This document shows positions 17,069-25,709 of a DNA stretch of 64,000 bases, one piece after another (the first letter of the stretch is position 1; each line of letters begins with the position of its first letter). The notes under the pieces are model-generated. The model saw only the letters and a list, made by a program, of their open reading frames with translations, did not search any database and had not been told where the DNA came from. Made by a program: the position numbers and the translations under genes. Source of the stretch: Allobosea sp. LC85 (GTDB lineage Bacteria > Pseudomonadota > Alphaproteobacteria > Rhizobiales > Beijerinckiaceae); contig NZ_JPKG01000023.1 of assembly GCF_000735605.1 (NCBI RefSeq), positions 28,501 through 92,500 of the forward strand. The letters run 5' to 3'.

Positions 17069-18706
17069 ATGAGGACGAGAACGGCTTTCGCTCTTGGGCT
17101 GATGGCACTGCTCGGAGCCGCTCCCGCCCTGGCGCAGGAGGAAGGCAAGGTCGCCGACTACAAGCAGAGCGAGGCCGTGCTTGCCCGCTACAAACCCGTG
17201 CCGATCCCGCTCGCGACACCATCTCTGACGCGTGGCACCCCCGGACTGACCACGCAGGCCGAGCTCGATGCCTTCGTTGCCGATCTCGTCGCCAAGGCGC
17301 CGGGCCAGGTCGTGCTCGGCTCGCTCGGCAAGTCGCAGCAGGGGCGTGACCTGCCCTACCTGATCTTCTCCAAGGAGGGCGCCGGGAATGCGGCGGCGCT
17401 CAGGGCGCTGGGGCGGCCGATCGTCTGGTTCGTCGGTCAGCAGCACGGCAACGAGCCGGCGGGTGGTGAAGCGATGCTCGCACTCGCCAATGATCTGGCC
17501 ACGACCGACCTCAAGGTCGTGCTCGACAAGCTGGTGGTTGTGATCGTGCCACGCGCCAACCCCGACGGGGCGGCGGCCGACAAGCGCACCGGCGCCAATG
17601 GCTTTGATCTGAACCGGGATCATCTGCTGCTGACCTTGCCGGAGACAAAGGCGCTGCATGCCAAACTCGCCGAGCTGCCGCCGGACGTCATCGTCGACGT
17701 GCATGAATTCTCGGTCGCCAATCGCTGGCTCGAGAAATTCGGCGGGCTCAACGCCGCCGATGCGATGATCCTCTACGCGACCAACCCGGCCGTGCCGCAG
17801 CCGACGACGAAGCTCGCGTCCGAACTGGTCAAGCCCGCGATGGACAAGGCGATGGCCGAAAAGGGGCTCTCCTCCTTCTGGTACTTCACGACGGGCTACA
17901 ACAAGGACGACAAGGTCGTCTCGATGGGCGGTAATGCGCCCGGAATCGCGCGCAACCTGTTCGGGCTTTCAGGTGCGGTCTCCTTCCTGATCGAGACGCG
18001 CGGCGTCGGCCTCAAGCTCGAGAATCTGGAGCGCCGCATCGCGACGCATTACGTCATTTCCCGGTCGGTTCTCGATACGGTCGCTGCCAATGACAAGGCG
18101 GTGCTGCAGGCGGTCGCGGCCGCGCGCGGCGAACTGGCGAAGAACGAGGGCGAGCTCATCGTCGGCCACCGGATTGCCACCGTCAGGATGGCGATTCCGC
18201 TGGTCAATCCCGACACAGCTGCCGACATGCCGACTGAAGTCGATTTTCGCGACTCGCGCCAGGTCACCGTGACGGGCAAGCGGCCGCGGCCGGAAGGCTA
18301 TATCGTGCTGACCTCAGGCCAGCCGGCGCTTGAAGCCCTGAAGCTGAAAGGCATCGCCGTCTGCGCATTGGGCGGGCCGGCCTCGCTCGATGTCGAGGCC
18401 TTCGTGGTCGAGCAGAAGGGGACGGTGAAGAAAGCCGACCGCGAGAACATCAATCCGGACCAGTCGGTGAAGGTCGAGCTCAGGCCGCGCCGGCTGGACG
18501 TACCAGCGACGGCTGTCTTCGTGCCGATGACGCAATCGGGGGCAAACGTCATCGCCGCCTCATTCGAGCCGGATTCTCCGGGCTCTCATGTCGGTGTCGG
18601 CTTGGTCGAGGTCGCGGCGGATTCGGGCGAGGCTCCGATCTACCGCGTGCCGCGCGGGGCCAGGCCAATATTGGCTTCAGGCGGTGATCCCGCATGCAGC
18701 CGTTGA
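17069..18706 (+). CDS. Secreted M14-family zinc carboxypeptidase
   Basis: A 545-residue peptidase with a clear signal peptide (AFALGLMALLGAAPALAQ). The zinc ligands are visible as HxxE in VGQQHGNEPAGGEAML and a later His in DVHEF; the substrate-binding NPDG...RTGANGFDLNRDH segment is also typical of M14. It probably acts in the periplasm on peptides or muropeptides. About 200 C-terminal residues follow the catalytic domain and form an extra beta-rich part of unknown role. The start ATG 17069 follows GGAGG; the upstream open frame lies in the divergent promoter region. Confidence 0.88.
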   Translation: MRTRTAFALGLMALLGAAPALAQEEGKVADYKQSEAVLARYKPVPIPLATPSLTRGTPGLTTQAELDAFVADLVAKAPGQVVLGSLGKSQQGRDLPYLIFSKEGAGNAAALRALGRPIVWFVGQQHGNEPAGGEAMLALANDLATTDLKVVLDKLVVVIVPRANPDGAAADKRTGANGFDLNRDHLLLTLPETKALHAKLAELPPDVIVDVHEFSVANRWLEKFGGLNAADAMILYATNPAVPQPTTKLASELVKPAMDKAMAEKGLSSFWYFTTGYNKDDKVVSMGGNAPGIARNLFGLSGAVSFLIETRGVGLKLENLERRIATHYVISRSVLDTVAANDKAVLQAVAAARGELAKNEGELIVGHRIATVRMAIPLVNPDTAADMPTEVDFRDSRQVTVTGKRPRPEGYIVLTSGQPALEALKLKGIAVCALGGPASLDVEAFVVEQKGTVKKADRENINPDQSVKVELRPRRLDVPATAVFVPMTQSGANVIAASFEPDSPGSHVGVGLVEVAADSGEAPIYRVPRGARPILASGGDPACSR

Positions 18707-18881
18707 GACTGGCGTAGCGCGTCATTATCTACGACGCATTGACGGCCACCCCGATTGCTGGGATTCTGACGGGATCGGGGCCGATCTCTGCAGCGTTTCG
18801 AATGTGTCCGCGCAGGCGCCTGACGGCGCCTGTCGTGCTGAGCTTGTCCGTTTGGCTTTCCGCCCGCATAACCGAGAGACC

Positions 18882-19502
18882 ATGAACTTCAATTCTCGCC
18901 TTTTCGACCGGATCAGGATCGGCCCTTCCGAGGCGGAAGCGGTGGTCGAGACCGTGGCTGTGCGCTGCGATCATTCCGGTTGCCAGCGCGCCGGCGAATT
19001 CCGCGCGCCGAAGGGCAGGGGACGAGAGGGCCAGTTTTTCCAGTTCTGCCTCGAACATGTGAAGGCCTATAACGCGACCTATAACTACTTCTCCGGCATG
19101 AATGACGAGGCGCTCGCCGCCTATCAGAAGCAGGAAGAGATCGGCCACCGGCCGACCTGGAAACTCGGCGTCAATTCCAAGGCGGCGCGCATGTCGCAGC
19201 GCGGACGCGCGGCGGCTGCCGGCGATGCCGGGCCGGAGGTGCAGGACGGTTTCAACATTTTTGGCACGCGCAGGGAGCAGCATGCGGCAAAGCCGGAACC
19301 TCGCGTCGGCGCCGTCGCGCGCAAGGCCCTCGATGCGCTTGGACTGGACGACACAGCCGATTCCGTTGCGATCAAGGCGCGCTACAAGGAACTGGTGAAG
19401 CGCTTCCATCCTGACGCCAATGGCGGCGACCGCTCGCGTGAAGGCACGCTGCAGGAAATCCTGAAGGCGTATCAGCAACTGAAGACCACCGGTCTGGTCT
19501 GA
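18882..19502 (+). CDS. J-domain (DnaJ-like) protein
   Basis: A 206-residue protein with a C-terminal J domain (from about residue 145: ALDALGLDDTADSVAIKARY...RFHPDANGGDRS) including the HPD tripeptide that stimulates Hsp70 ATPase. The N-terminal half carries CDHSGCQRAGEF and FCLEHVKAYNATYNYFSGM, a Cys/His pattern conserved in alphaproteobacterial proteins of this kind. The start ATG 18882 was preferred over the long upstream frame because the protein fold begins there. It is likely a DnaK co-chaperone with a special client. Confidence 0.9.
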   Translation: MNFNSRLFDRIRIGPSEAEAVVETVAVRCDHSGCQRAGEFRAPKGRGREGQFFQFCLEHVKAYNATYNYFSGMNDEALAAYQKQEEIGHRPTWKLGVNSKAARMSQRGRAAAAGDAGPEVQDGFNIFGTRREQHAAKPEPRVGAVARKALDALGLDDTADSVAIKARYKELVKRFHPDANGGDRSREGTLQEILKAYQQLKTTGLV

Positions 19503-19646
19503 AGCCACTCATCGAGCCCACTGGGGTGCTTATCTGATACGACCTGCTGCGCTCCCGGGTTCCGACGGAGCGCAAGTCCGCTCCGGTTCTCGCCGCTCGC
19601 GCCAGCTGGCACCCCCGCCGAATTCGCCAATGGCGCACCCGGTTCT

Positions 19647-21638
19647 CTATTTCTGCGCTTTCGCCGCAAGCCCGGCGACATCCGCGATGATCCCGTCCAG
19701 AGCGAAATCCTTCGGCGTATAGACCGCCGCCACGCCCATGTTGCGCAGCGCATTCTCGTCGTCGGGTGGGATGATGCCGCCGACCACGACCGGGATCGTC
19801 ATGCCGGCGACGCGCAGCCTGGCCGTGACATCGCGCACCAAGGGCAGATGCGAGCCGGAGAGGATCGAGAGGCCGATGATGTCGGCTTCGGTCTCCTGCG
19901 CCTGCGTGACGATCTCCTCCGGGGTCTGGCGGATGCCGCCATAGTTCACCGCCATGCCGGCATCGCGGGCGCGGACAGCGATTTGCTCGGCGCCGTTGGA
20001 ATGGCCGTCGAGACCAGGCTTGCCGACCAGGAAGCGCGGCGGGCGGCCGAGCTTTTCGGTCGCGCGCGCGACGGCGGCCTTGACGGTGGCGAGGCCGGGA
20101 TCATCGCCCCTTTTGCCGGTGTCGACGCCGGTCGGGGCGCGATACTCGCCAAAGATCTCGCGCAGGGCCTGGGCCCATTCGCCGGTGGTCACGCCGGCCT
20201 TGGCGCAGGCGATCGAGGCGGGCATGACATTTCGGACTTCCCTGGCGGCTGCCGAAAGCTCCGCGAGCGCGGCTTGCGCTGCCTTGGCGTCGCGGGCCGA
20301 ACGCCAGGCCTTGAGCCGGCCAATGGCTTCGAGCTCGACGGAATCCGGCACGGTGACGACATTGCCTTCTCCGGCCGAGAGCGGCGAGGGCTCGCTGGTG
20401 GTGAACTTGTTGACGCCGACGACGATCTGTTCACCGCGCTCGATCGCTTCGATGCGGCGTGCGCCATTCTCGACCAGCGCCTGTTTCATGTAGCCGGACT
20501 CGACTGCGGCCAGCGCGCCGCCCATGGCATCGATCTTCGCAAGTTCGTCGAGGGCAGCGGCCTTCAATTCCTCGACCTTGGCGTCAATCGCGGCCGAGCC
20601 GTCAAAGATGTCGCCGAATTCGAGCAGGTCGGTCTCGTAGGCCAGGACCTGTTGCATGCGCAGGGACCATTGCTGGTCGAAGGGGCGGGGGAGCCCAAGG
20701 GCCTCGTTCCAGGCCGGAAGCTGGACGGCCCGGGCGCGCGCCTTCTTCGAAAGCGTCACTGCCAGCATTTCGATCAGGATGCGGTAGACATTGTTCTCGG
20801 CCTGCGGCTCGGTCAGGCCAAGCGAATTGACCTGAACGCCGTAGCGGAAGCGACGCATCGCCTCGTCCTGCACGCCATAGCGCTTCAGCGTGATCTCGTC
20901 CCAGAGATCGACGAAAGCCCGCATCTTGCAGAGCTCGGTGATGAAGCGCATGCCGGCATTGACGAAGAACGAGATGCGCCCGACGATTCCCGGAAATTCC
21001 GCTTCGCTGACCTCCGCCTGGGCGCGAATCGAGTCGAGCAGCGCGATGGCGGTCGCCAGCGCATAGGAGAGTTCCTGCACCGGCGAGGCGCCGGCTTCCT
21101 GCAAATGGTAGGAGCAAACGTTGGTCGGGTTCCATTTCGGCAGCTCGCGGGCCGTGAACACGACGATATCGGTGGTCAGCTGCATCGAGGGGCGCGGGGG
21201 GAACATATAGGTGCCGCGTGACAGGTATTCCTTGACGAGGTCGTTCTGGGTCGTGCCTTGCAGCGTCGCGCGGGGTGCGCCCTGCTCGTCGGCGACCGCG
21301 ACGTAAAGCGAGAGCAGCCAGGCGGCGGTCGCGTTGATCGTCATCGAGGTGTTCATCTGCGCCAGCGGGATCTGGTCGAACAGGGCCCGCATGTCACCGA
21401 GATGGCTGATCGGCACACCGACCTTGCCGACCTCGCCGCGCGACAGCACATGGTCGGGGTCGTAGCCGGTCTGGGTCGGCAGATCGAAGGCGACGGACAG
21501 GCCGGTCTGCCCCTTGGCGAGGTTGGTGCGATAGAGCTTGTTCGACTCGGCCGCGTCCGAATGGCCCGCATAGGTGCGGAAAATCCAGGGCTTCTCACGC
21601 TGCGCCGGCTTGTCGCCGATCGGGCCGATCGCGTTCAT
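19647..21638 (-). CDS. ecm: (2R)-Ethylmalonyl-CoA mutase, B12-dependent
   Basis: Converts ethylmalonyl-CoA to methylsuccinyl-CoA in the ethylmalonyl-CoA pathway for acetyl-CoA assimilation. The 663-residue product (also called MeaA) has the mutase TIM-barrel N-terminus (KPWIFRTYAGHSDAAESN; GLSVAFDLPTQTGYDPDH) and the C-terminal cobalamin domain with DxHxxG in VGKPGLDGHSNGAEQIA. Its close match to Methylobacterium MeaA, as I remember that sequence, separates it from methylmalonyl-CoA mutase. ATG 21638 has AAGGGAG upstream; the frame extends beyond but overlaps the Lrp gene. I saw no cobalamin riboswitch ahead of it. Confidence 0.93.
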   Translation of the reverse strand: MNAIGPIGDKPAQREKPWIFRTYAGHSDAAESNKLYRTNLAKGQTGLSVAFDLPTQTGYDPDHVLSRGEVGKVGVPISHLGDMRALFDQIPLAQMNTSMTINATAAWLLSLYVAVADEQGAPRATLQGTTQNDLVKEYLSRGTYMFPPRPSMQLTTDIVVFTARELPKWNPTNVCSYHLQEAGASPVQELSYALATAIALLDSIRAQAEVSEAEFPGIVGRISFFVNAGMRFITELCKMRAFVDLWDEITLKRYGVQDEAMRRFRYGVQVNSLGLTEPQAENNVYRILIEMLAVTLSKKARARAVQLPAWNEALGLPRPFDQQWSLRMQQVLAYETDLLEFGDIFDGSAAIDAKVEELKAAALDELAKIDAMGGALAAVESGYMKQALVENGARRIEAIERGEQIVVGVNKFTTSEPSPLSAGEGNVVTVPDSVELEAIGRLKAWRSARDAKAAQAALAELSAAAREVRNVMPASIACAKAGVTTGEWAQALREIFGEYRAPTGVDTGKRGDDPGLATVKAAVARATEKLGRPPRFLVGKPGLDGHSNGAEQIAVRARDAGMAVNYGGIRQTPEEIVTQAQETEADIIGLSILSGSHLPLVRDVTARLRVAGMTIPVVVGGIIPPDDENALRNMGVAAVYTPKDFALDGIIADVAGLAAKAQK

Positions 21639-21751
21639 GGCCGCTCCCTTGCCGTTCCACCCTGGACCCAATGCAATCTCAATGTTGCACTGCGGCGAAG
21701 ATAACGCCAGAGGGCCGCGCAAGTCGTCTCCGACCTTCGGATGAGCCGGCA

Positions 21752-22276
21752 CTACACGGTGTCGGACCCCTGCCTGGGCTGGGGGAGCCGGGGTTTCCTG
21801 CCCGGTGCATGGCCGGCGACGTCGAGGAGCTGGTTGGATTTCTGGGTGTCGAGGATCACCATGGTCGAAGTCTCCGCGACGCAGGGAATCGCCTGCAATG
21901 CAGCGCTGATGAAGGTGCGGAGCGCCTCGATATCCCTGACCCAGACGCGCAAGAGATAGTCGACATTGCCCGTGACCAGCAGGCATTCCGTGATCTCGGG
22001 CTGGCCCTGGATCGCCGTCATGAACTGACTTGCCGCATCGGGGCTCTGCTTGGCCAGTTTCACGCTCACCATCACGCAGATGCCGAAGCCGAGCGCCGTC
22101 GGACTGATCTGCGCCGAGTATCCCTCGATGACGCCGGCGTCTTCGAGCCGCTTGATCCGGCGGCTGCACGGCGTTGGCGAAAGGCCGACTTTCTCGGCCA
22201 GTTCGAGATTGGAGATGCGCCCGTTATCCTGAAGCGCGGCCAGGATCCGGCGGTCGATCCGGTCCAGTTCGATCAT
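21752..22276 (-). CDS. Lrp/AsnC-family transcriptional regulator
   Basis: A 174-residue regulator with an N-terminal helix-turn-helix (MIELDRIDRRILAALQDNG...VGLSPTPCSRRIKRL) and a RAM effector domain (GFGICVMVSVKLAKQ; ECLLVTGNVDYLLRVWVRDIE). The C-terminus carries about 20 extra basic and polar residues after the usual Lrp end. It diverges from a PLP aminotransferase gene (22432) across 155 bp, which contains an AT-rich stretch, so it probably controls that gene in response to an amino acid. It lies upstream of ecm on the same strand with a 113-bp gap. Confidence 0.9.
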   Translation of the reverse strand: MIELDRIDRRILAALQDNGRISNLELAEKVGLSPTPCSRRIKRLEDAGVIEGYSAQISPTALGFGICVMVSVKLAKQSPDAASQFMTAIQGQPEITECLLVTGNVDYLLRVWVRDIEALRTFISAALQAIPCVAETSTMVILDTQKSNQLLDVAGHAPGRKPRLPQPRQGSDTV

Positions 22277-22431
22277 GGGTGATTTTCACTCCAGAATGGC
22301 GATATCAAGGTGATTATCCGCGCAAAAATTACGCTAGTTCGGAATATTGCACGGATTCTCTCGCCTAGCGACTGCTATCATCGCTCAAAGGGCCTTGGCC
22401 GCCCGGCTGAAGCGAAAGTGGTTCAAGCGTC

Positions 22432-23676
22432 ATGGCGATATCGAAGGCCCAGCTGCCGGCAGCACGTCCCGCGCTCTCGCGGTGGTTCAAATCCGGCAAC
22501 AGCATCACCCAGCAGTTCATGGCGATCGGCGGGCGGACGGATATCATCAGCCTTGCCGGCGGGTTGCCCGCCGCCGAGCTCTACCCGGTGGATGCGATCG
22601 CTGCCGCAAGCGAGCGGGCACTGAAGCGCTGGGGCGCCGTCGCGCTCGAATACGGCTCGGTCGAGGGCTTGCCGGCGCTGCGCCAGGCAATCGCCGAGCG
22701 CGTCACGGCCAGTACGGGAAGGCGGTTCGGGCCGGAGAATGTTCTGCTGACGACAGGGGCGATGCAGGGGCTCGACCTGATCGGCAAGGCGCTGATCGAT
22801 CCGGGCGATCTCATCGTCAATCAGTTCCCGACCTATCTCGGCGCGCTCGATGCCTGGCGGCCGCGCCATCCGCGCTATGAACGGCTGGACTGGAGCCTGC
22901 AACGGCCCGGCTTCGACGCCGCACTGCGCCAGGCCAAGTTTGTCTATACCGTGCCGAACTACTCCAACCCGACCGGCGTGCTCGTCAGCCAGGCCGAGCG
23001 CGCGGCATTGCTCGACAAGGTTCTTGAGGCCGGTACCTGGCTGGTCGAGGACGACCCTTATCTGCCGCTGCAACTCGATGGTGAAGCCGGGCCCAGCACT
23101 CTCGCTGCCCATGCCGCACGCCATCCGGACGGGGCCTATGATGGCCCGGTGATCTATCTGGGAACGCTGTCCAAGAGCCTCGTGCCCGGCCTGCGCGTCG
23201 GTTGGATCGTGGCCGAAGCCGGGATGATCGCGACACTGGCGCTCGCCAAGCAGTCGACCGATATCAGCAGCAGCATGTTCACCCAGGCCGTCGCGCTCGA
23301 ACTGCTCGAAAGCGGTTTCGAGGCTGAGCATATTCCGCGCATCGTCGCGGCCTATCGCGAACGGCGCGACGCGCTTTGTGCCGCCGCTTCGCGCCATCTC
23401 GGCGAATGGTTCGAGTGGGATATCCCGCCCGGCGGCATGTTCGTGTGGATGCGGGCGAAATCGAGCGAGATCGACACCAACGAACTTTACAGCTGCGCAC
23501 TCGAGGAGAAGGTCGCATTCGTGCCGAGCAGCGTGTTCGATCCCGACGGGGCGCTCAACAGCGCGATGCGGGTCAACTTCACGCGCTCCTCGCCAGAGGT
23601 TCTTGCCGAGGGCGTGCGCCGGCTGGAGCGAGCTGTTCAGCGCTATCTTGCAAGGCGTTCCGGGCGGGCAGCCTGA
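22432..23676 (+). CDS. PLP-dependent aminotransferase, class I/II (2-aminoadipate/MocR-type)
   Basis: A 414-residue fold-type I aminotransferase without the MocR DNA-binding domain. Features are SLAGGLPAAELYPVDAI at the N-terminus, the NYSNPTGV cofactor motif, and the Schiff-base Lys in LGTLSKSLVPGLRVGW. The closest described group includes LysN 2-aminoadipate transaminases and ArAT-like enzymes, so the substrate may be an aromatic, branched or dicarboxylic amino acid. The divergent Lrp-type regulator suggests induction by that amino acid. Confidence 0.88.
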   Translation: MAISKAQLPAARPALSRWFKSGNSITQQFMAIGGRTDIISLAGGLPAAELYPVDAIAAASERALKRWGAVALEYGSVEGLPALRQAIAERVTASTGRRFGPENVLLTTGAMQGLDLIGKALIDPGDLIVNQFPTYLGALDAWRPRHPRYERLDWSLQRPGFDAALRQAKFVYTVPNYSNPTGVLVSQAERAALLDKVLEAGTWLVEDDPYLPLQLDGEAGPSTLAAHAARHPDGAYDGPVIYLGTLSKSLVPGLRVGWIVAEAGMIATLALAKQSTDISSSMFTQAVALELLESGFEAEHIPRIVAAYRERRDALCAAASRHLGEWFEWDIPPGGMFVWMRAKSSEIDTNELYSCALEEKVAFVPSSVFDPDGALNSAMRVNFTRSSPEVLAEGVRRLERAVQRYLARRSGRAA

Positions 23677-23840
23677 GCTTCCGCGCACTCAATGCCCGGA
23701 CGGCGCGTAGCGACGATCCGGGTTCCATGCCTCAGCCTCTCCTGCCATGGTCCGACATCAATTCCCGGCCTTCCTCCGGTCGTCCGGGATGACGGGACGT
23801 GGATCGCGTTTCAGAACCGCCGCCAGAAAAGGCCATCACC

Positions 23841-24512
23841 ATGCCGACCCGCCTCGACAATCCGCGCAATTCCCGCCTTCCCGATGGCCTGATCGACGCC
23901 TGGTGTGCGGTCCCGAGCTCGGTCATTGCCGACCAGCTCGGCGGTGTCGGCCATGCCGACCCGCGCATCCGGCCGATCCGGCCTTTCGCGCCCGGCACGC
24001 GGCTGACCGGCTCGGCCGTGACGGCCTGGTGCGAGCCCGCCGATTACGGGCCGGTGCATCATGCGATCGCGATCGCCGGCCCCGGGGATGTGGTGGTGGT
24101 CGCGGCAGGTGGACGGCGCGATGCGGCGATGATCGGCGACCTGCTCGGCGGCGCCGCGCGCCTCAAGGGCATTGCCGGCGTCGTCGTCGACGGCGCGGTG
24201 CGGGATGTCGGGCCGGTCTCGCAATGGCCCGACTTCGCCATGTTCTCGCGCTGGGTGATGCCACGCGGCCCGTCCTCGATGGAACGGGGCATCGTCAACG
24301 GCCCGATCGTCTTCGGTGGTGTGGTGGTGCAGCCGAACGATCTCGTCATCGGCGATGATGACGGGCTGGTTTTCGTGCCGCATGCGCTGGCCGAGGCGAA
24401 GCTCGAGCCCTGCCTTGCCCGCGTCCGCGCCGAGGTGGAGTGGGAGAAGGTCCTGGCGAGCGGGAAGTCGACGGTCGAGGTCTTCAGGGTCCCCGCAATC
24501 GAGCCGCTCTGA
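23841..24512 (+). CDS. RraA-like HMG/CHA-aldolase-type protein
   Basis: A 223-residue protein of the RraA/dimethylmenaquinone-methyltransferase-like family, which includes 4-hydroxy-4-methyl-2-oxoglutarate aldolase and oxaloacetate decarboxylase. The active-site region is present: GPGDVVVVAAGGRRDAAMIGD..., then GVVVDGAVRDVG with the Asp and Arg that hold the metal and substrate. ATG 23841 follows an AAAAGG site; an open frame from 23799 adds 14 residues that do not look native. It may act with the preceding aminotransferase, but the 164-bp gap argues against tight coupling. Confidence 0.85.
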   Translation: MPTRLDNPRNSRLPDGLIDAWCAVPSSVIADQLGGVGHADPRIRPIRPFAPGTRLTGSAVTAWCEPADYGPVHHAIAIAGPGDVVVVAAGGRRDAAMIGDLLGGAARLKGIAGVVVDGAVRDVGPVSQWPDFAMFSRWVMPRGPSSMERGIVNGPIVFGGVVVQPNDLVIGDDDGLVFVPHALAEAKLEPCLARVRAEVEWEKVLASGKSTVEVFRVPAIEPL

Positions 24513-24572
24513 CGTATCGGCCCGAAACGTGGATTGCGGTTTTCGGGAAAGCCGATGCAAACAGAGAAGATC

Positions 24573-24611
24573 AGATCATCGGACCGGATACGATATCGGC
24601 TCCGATGATCT
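24573..24611. repeat. Perfect 11-bp inverted repeat downstream of the RraA-like gene
   Basis: The arms AGATCATCGGA (24573-24583) and TCCGATGATCT (24601-24611) are exact reverse complements around a 17-base spacer. The element lies in the 296-bp intergenic stretch 24513-24808. It lacks a T-run, so it could be a Rho-type termination aid or a REP-like dispersed repeat. Nothing else was recognised in that stretch. Confidence 0.6.
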
Positions 24612-24808
24612 AACGTCACGCCGCGGCGCCGGTGGGGCTGCGCAGGCGCCGATGCGGTCGATCACCTCCGGCAGATCGGCTCCCCTGAGGCGGACTGTTG
24701 GGGCTCGCCGTCGCGCTTGCGCACAGGGCGAGCATCCCCGCCTCGATTACAGATCCTGCAAAAGGGCGGGCACGGTTGGCCCGGTGAGGCCGGTGATGGC
24801 CAAAAAAG

Positions 24809-25288
24809 CTAGTTTCGTCCGCCCGGCAGCCGCGGCAGCGGCATGAACTCGATGCCTTCCTCATGCAGCAGGCGCGCATCGTCGGGCGTCGCTTCGCCAT
24901 AGATGGCACGGTCATCGGCCTCGCCGTGATGGATCTTGAGGGCTTCTTCGGCAAAGCGGGGACCGACATGTTCGGCGGTCTCGGTGACATGCTTGTGCAG
25001 GGCCGTCAGCATCTCGCGGAAGGCGATTTCCTTCTCGCCCATCAGCGCGACAGGGGCTGGAGCGGGCGCCACCGGGGCAGGGAGTGCCTCCGAACCAGGC
25101 GCCTCAGCGCGCGGTCCGCGATCCGTGCGCGTCACGTTCGGCGACATGATGGCGCGCTCGACCTTGCTGCTGTTGCAGACCGGGCAGGAGACGAGGCCGC
25201 GGCGCGACTGTTCTTCGAAGCTGGCGGAGCTCGCGAACCAGCTTTCGAATTCATGGGCGCTGTCGCAAAGAAGGGAATAGCGGATCAT
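24809..25288 (-). CDS. DUF1178 family protein
   Basis: A 159-residue protein starting MIRYSLLCDSAHEFESWFAS with a CxxC pair (SCPVCNSSKVERAIMSPNV) that resembles a zinc-ribbon half, a proline/alanine linker, and a conserved C-terminal half (REMLTALHKHVTE...EALKIHHGEADDRAIYGEAT...EEGIEFMPLPRLP). This is the DUF1178 family, usually found next to glutaredoxin and ComF genes in alphaproteobacteria, as here. Function unknown. ATG 25288 matches the family start. Confidence 0.9.
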   Translation of the reverse strand: MIRYSLLCDSAHEFESWFASSASFEEQSRRGLVSCPVCNSSKVERAIMSPNVTRTDRGPRAEAPGSEALPAPVAPAPAPVALMGEKEIAFREMLTALHKHVTETAEHVGPRFAEEALKIHHGEADDRAIYGEATPDDARLLHEEGIEFMPLPRLPGGRN

Positions 25289-25378
25289 CGTTGACTCATG
25301 AAGCGGCTGGCCGCCGCAATACACCCGGACCGTCGCCGCGCCACCTGGCGCGGGCATCCGGCAACCCTGTCATTCCTA

Positions 25379-25384
25379 ATTATA
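25379..25384 (-). promoter_or_regulatory. Possible -10 box (TATAAT) ahead of the DUF1178 gene
   Basis: An exact TATAAT occurs on the minus strand in the 101-bp gap between grxC and the DUF1178 gene, about 90 bases before the DUF1178 start. No good -35 hexamer is seen at 16-18 bases, so it may be weak or use another sigma factor. Confidence 0.3.
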
Positions 25385-25389
25385 CGGCC

Positions 25390-25647
25390 TCATGCCGCGA
25401 GCAGTGTATCGAGTTCGCCGCGGGCATCGAGCGCATGCAGGTCGTCGGAGCCGCCGACATGGCGGTGGCCGATGAAGATCTGTGGCACGGATGTGCGACC
25501 GCCGGCCCGCTCGCTCATGGCGCGGCGCAGCTCCGGCTTGCCGTCGACATCGATCTCTTCGAAGGCCGCGCCCTTCTTCTTCAGGAGCGACTTGGCGGCG
25601 GTGCAGTAGGGGCACCAGCTGGTGGTGTAGAGCGTGATCTGCGGCAT
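25390..25647 (-). CDS. grxC: Glutaredoxin 3 (dithiol)
   Basis: An 85-residue dithiol glutaredoxin with active site CPYC (TTSWCPYCTAAKSLL), the cis-Pro motif TSVPQIFIG and the GG(S/C)DD glutathione-binding motif in HVGGSDDLHALD. It reduces protein disulfides and mixed glutathione disulfides in the cytosol. MPQITLYTT at 25647 is the natural family start. The frame is open to ATG 25710, overlapping the comF stop; those 21 extra residues are not typical. Confidence 0.93.
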   Translation of the reverse strand: MPQITLYTTSWCPYCTAAKSLLKKKGAAFEEIDVDGKPELRRAMSERAGGRTSVPQIFIGHRHVGGSDDLHALDARGELDTLLAA

Positions 25648-25709
25648 GGCGGTTCCGGCGATACTGTCCTGATAAATGATACTGTCGTGACACATCATGT
25701 AGTGTGCCA

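Noticed and set aside
21639..21751. Cobalamin riboswitch ahead of the B12-dependent mutase
   Set aside because: The 113-bp leader lacks a recognisable B12 box and is too short for a full aptamer.
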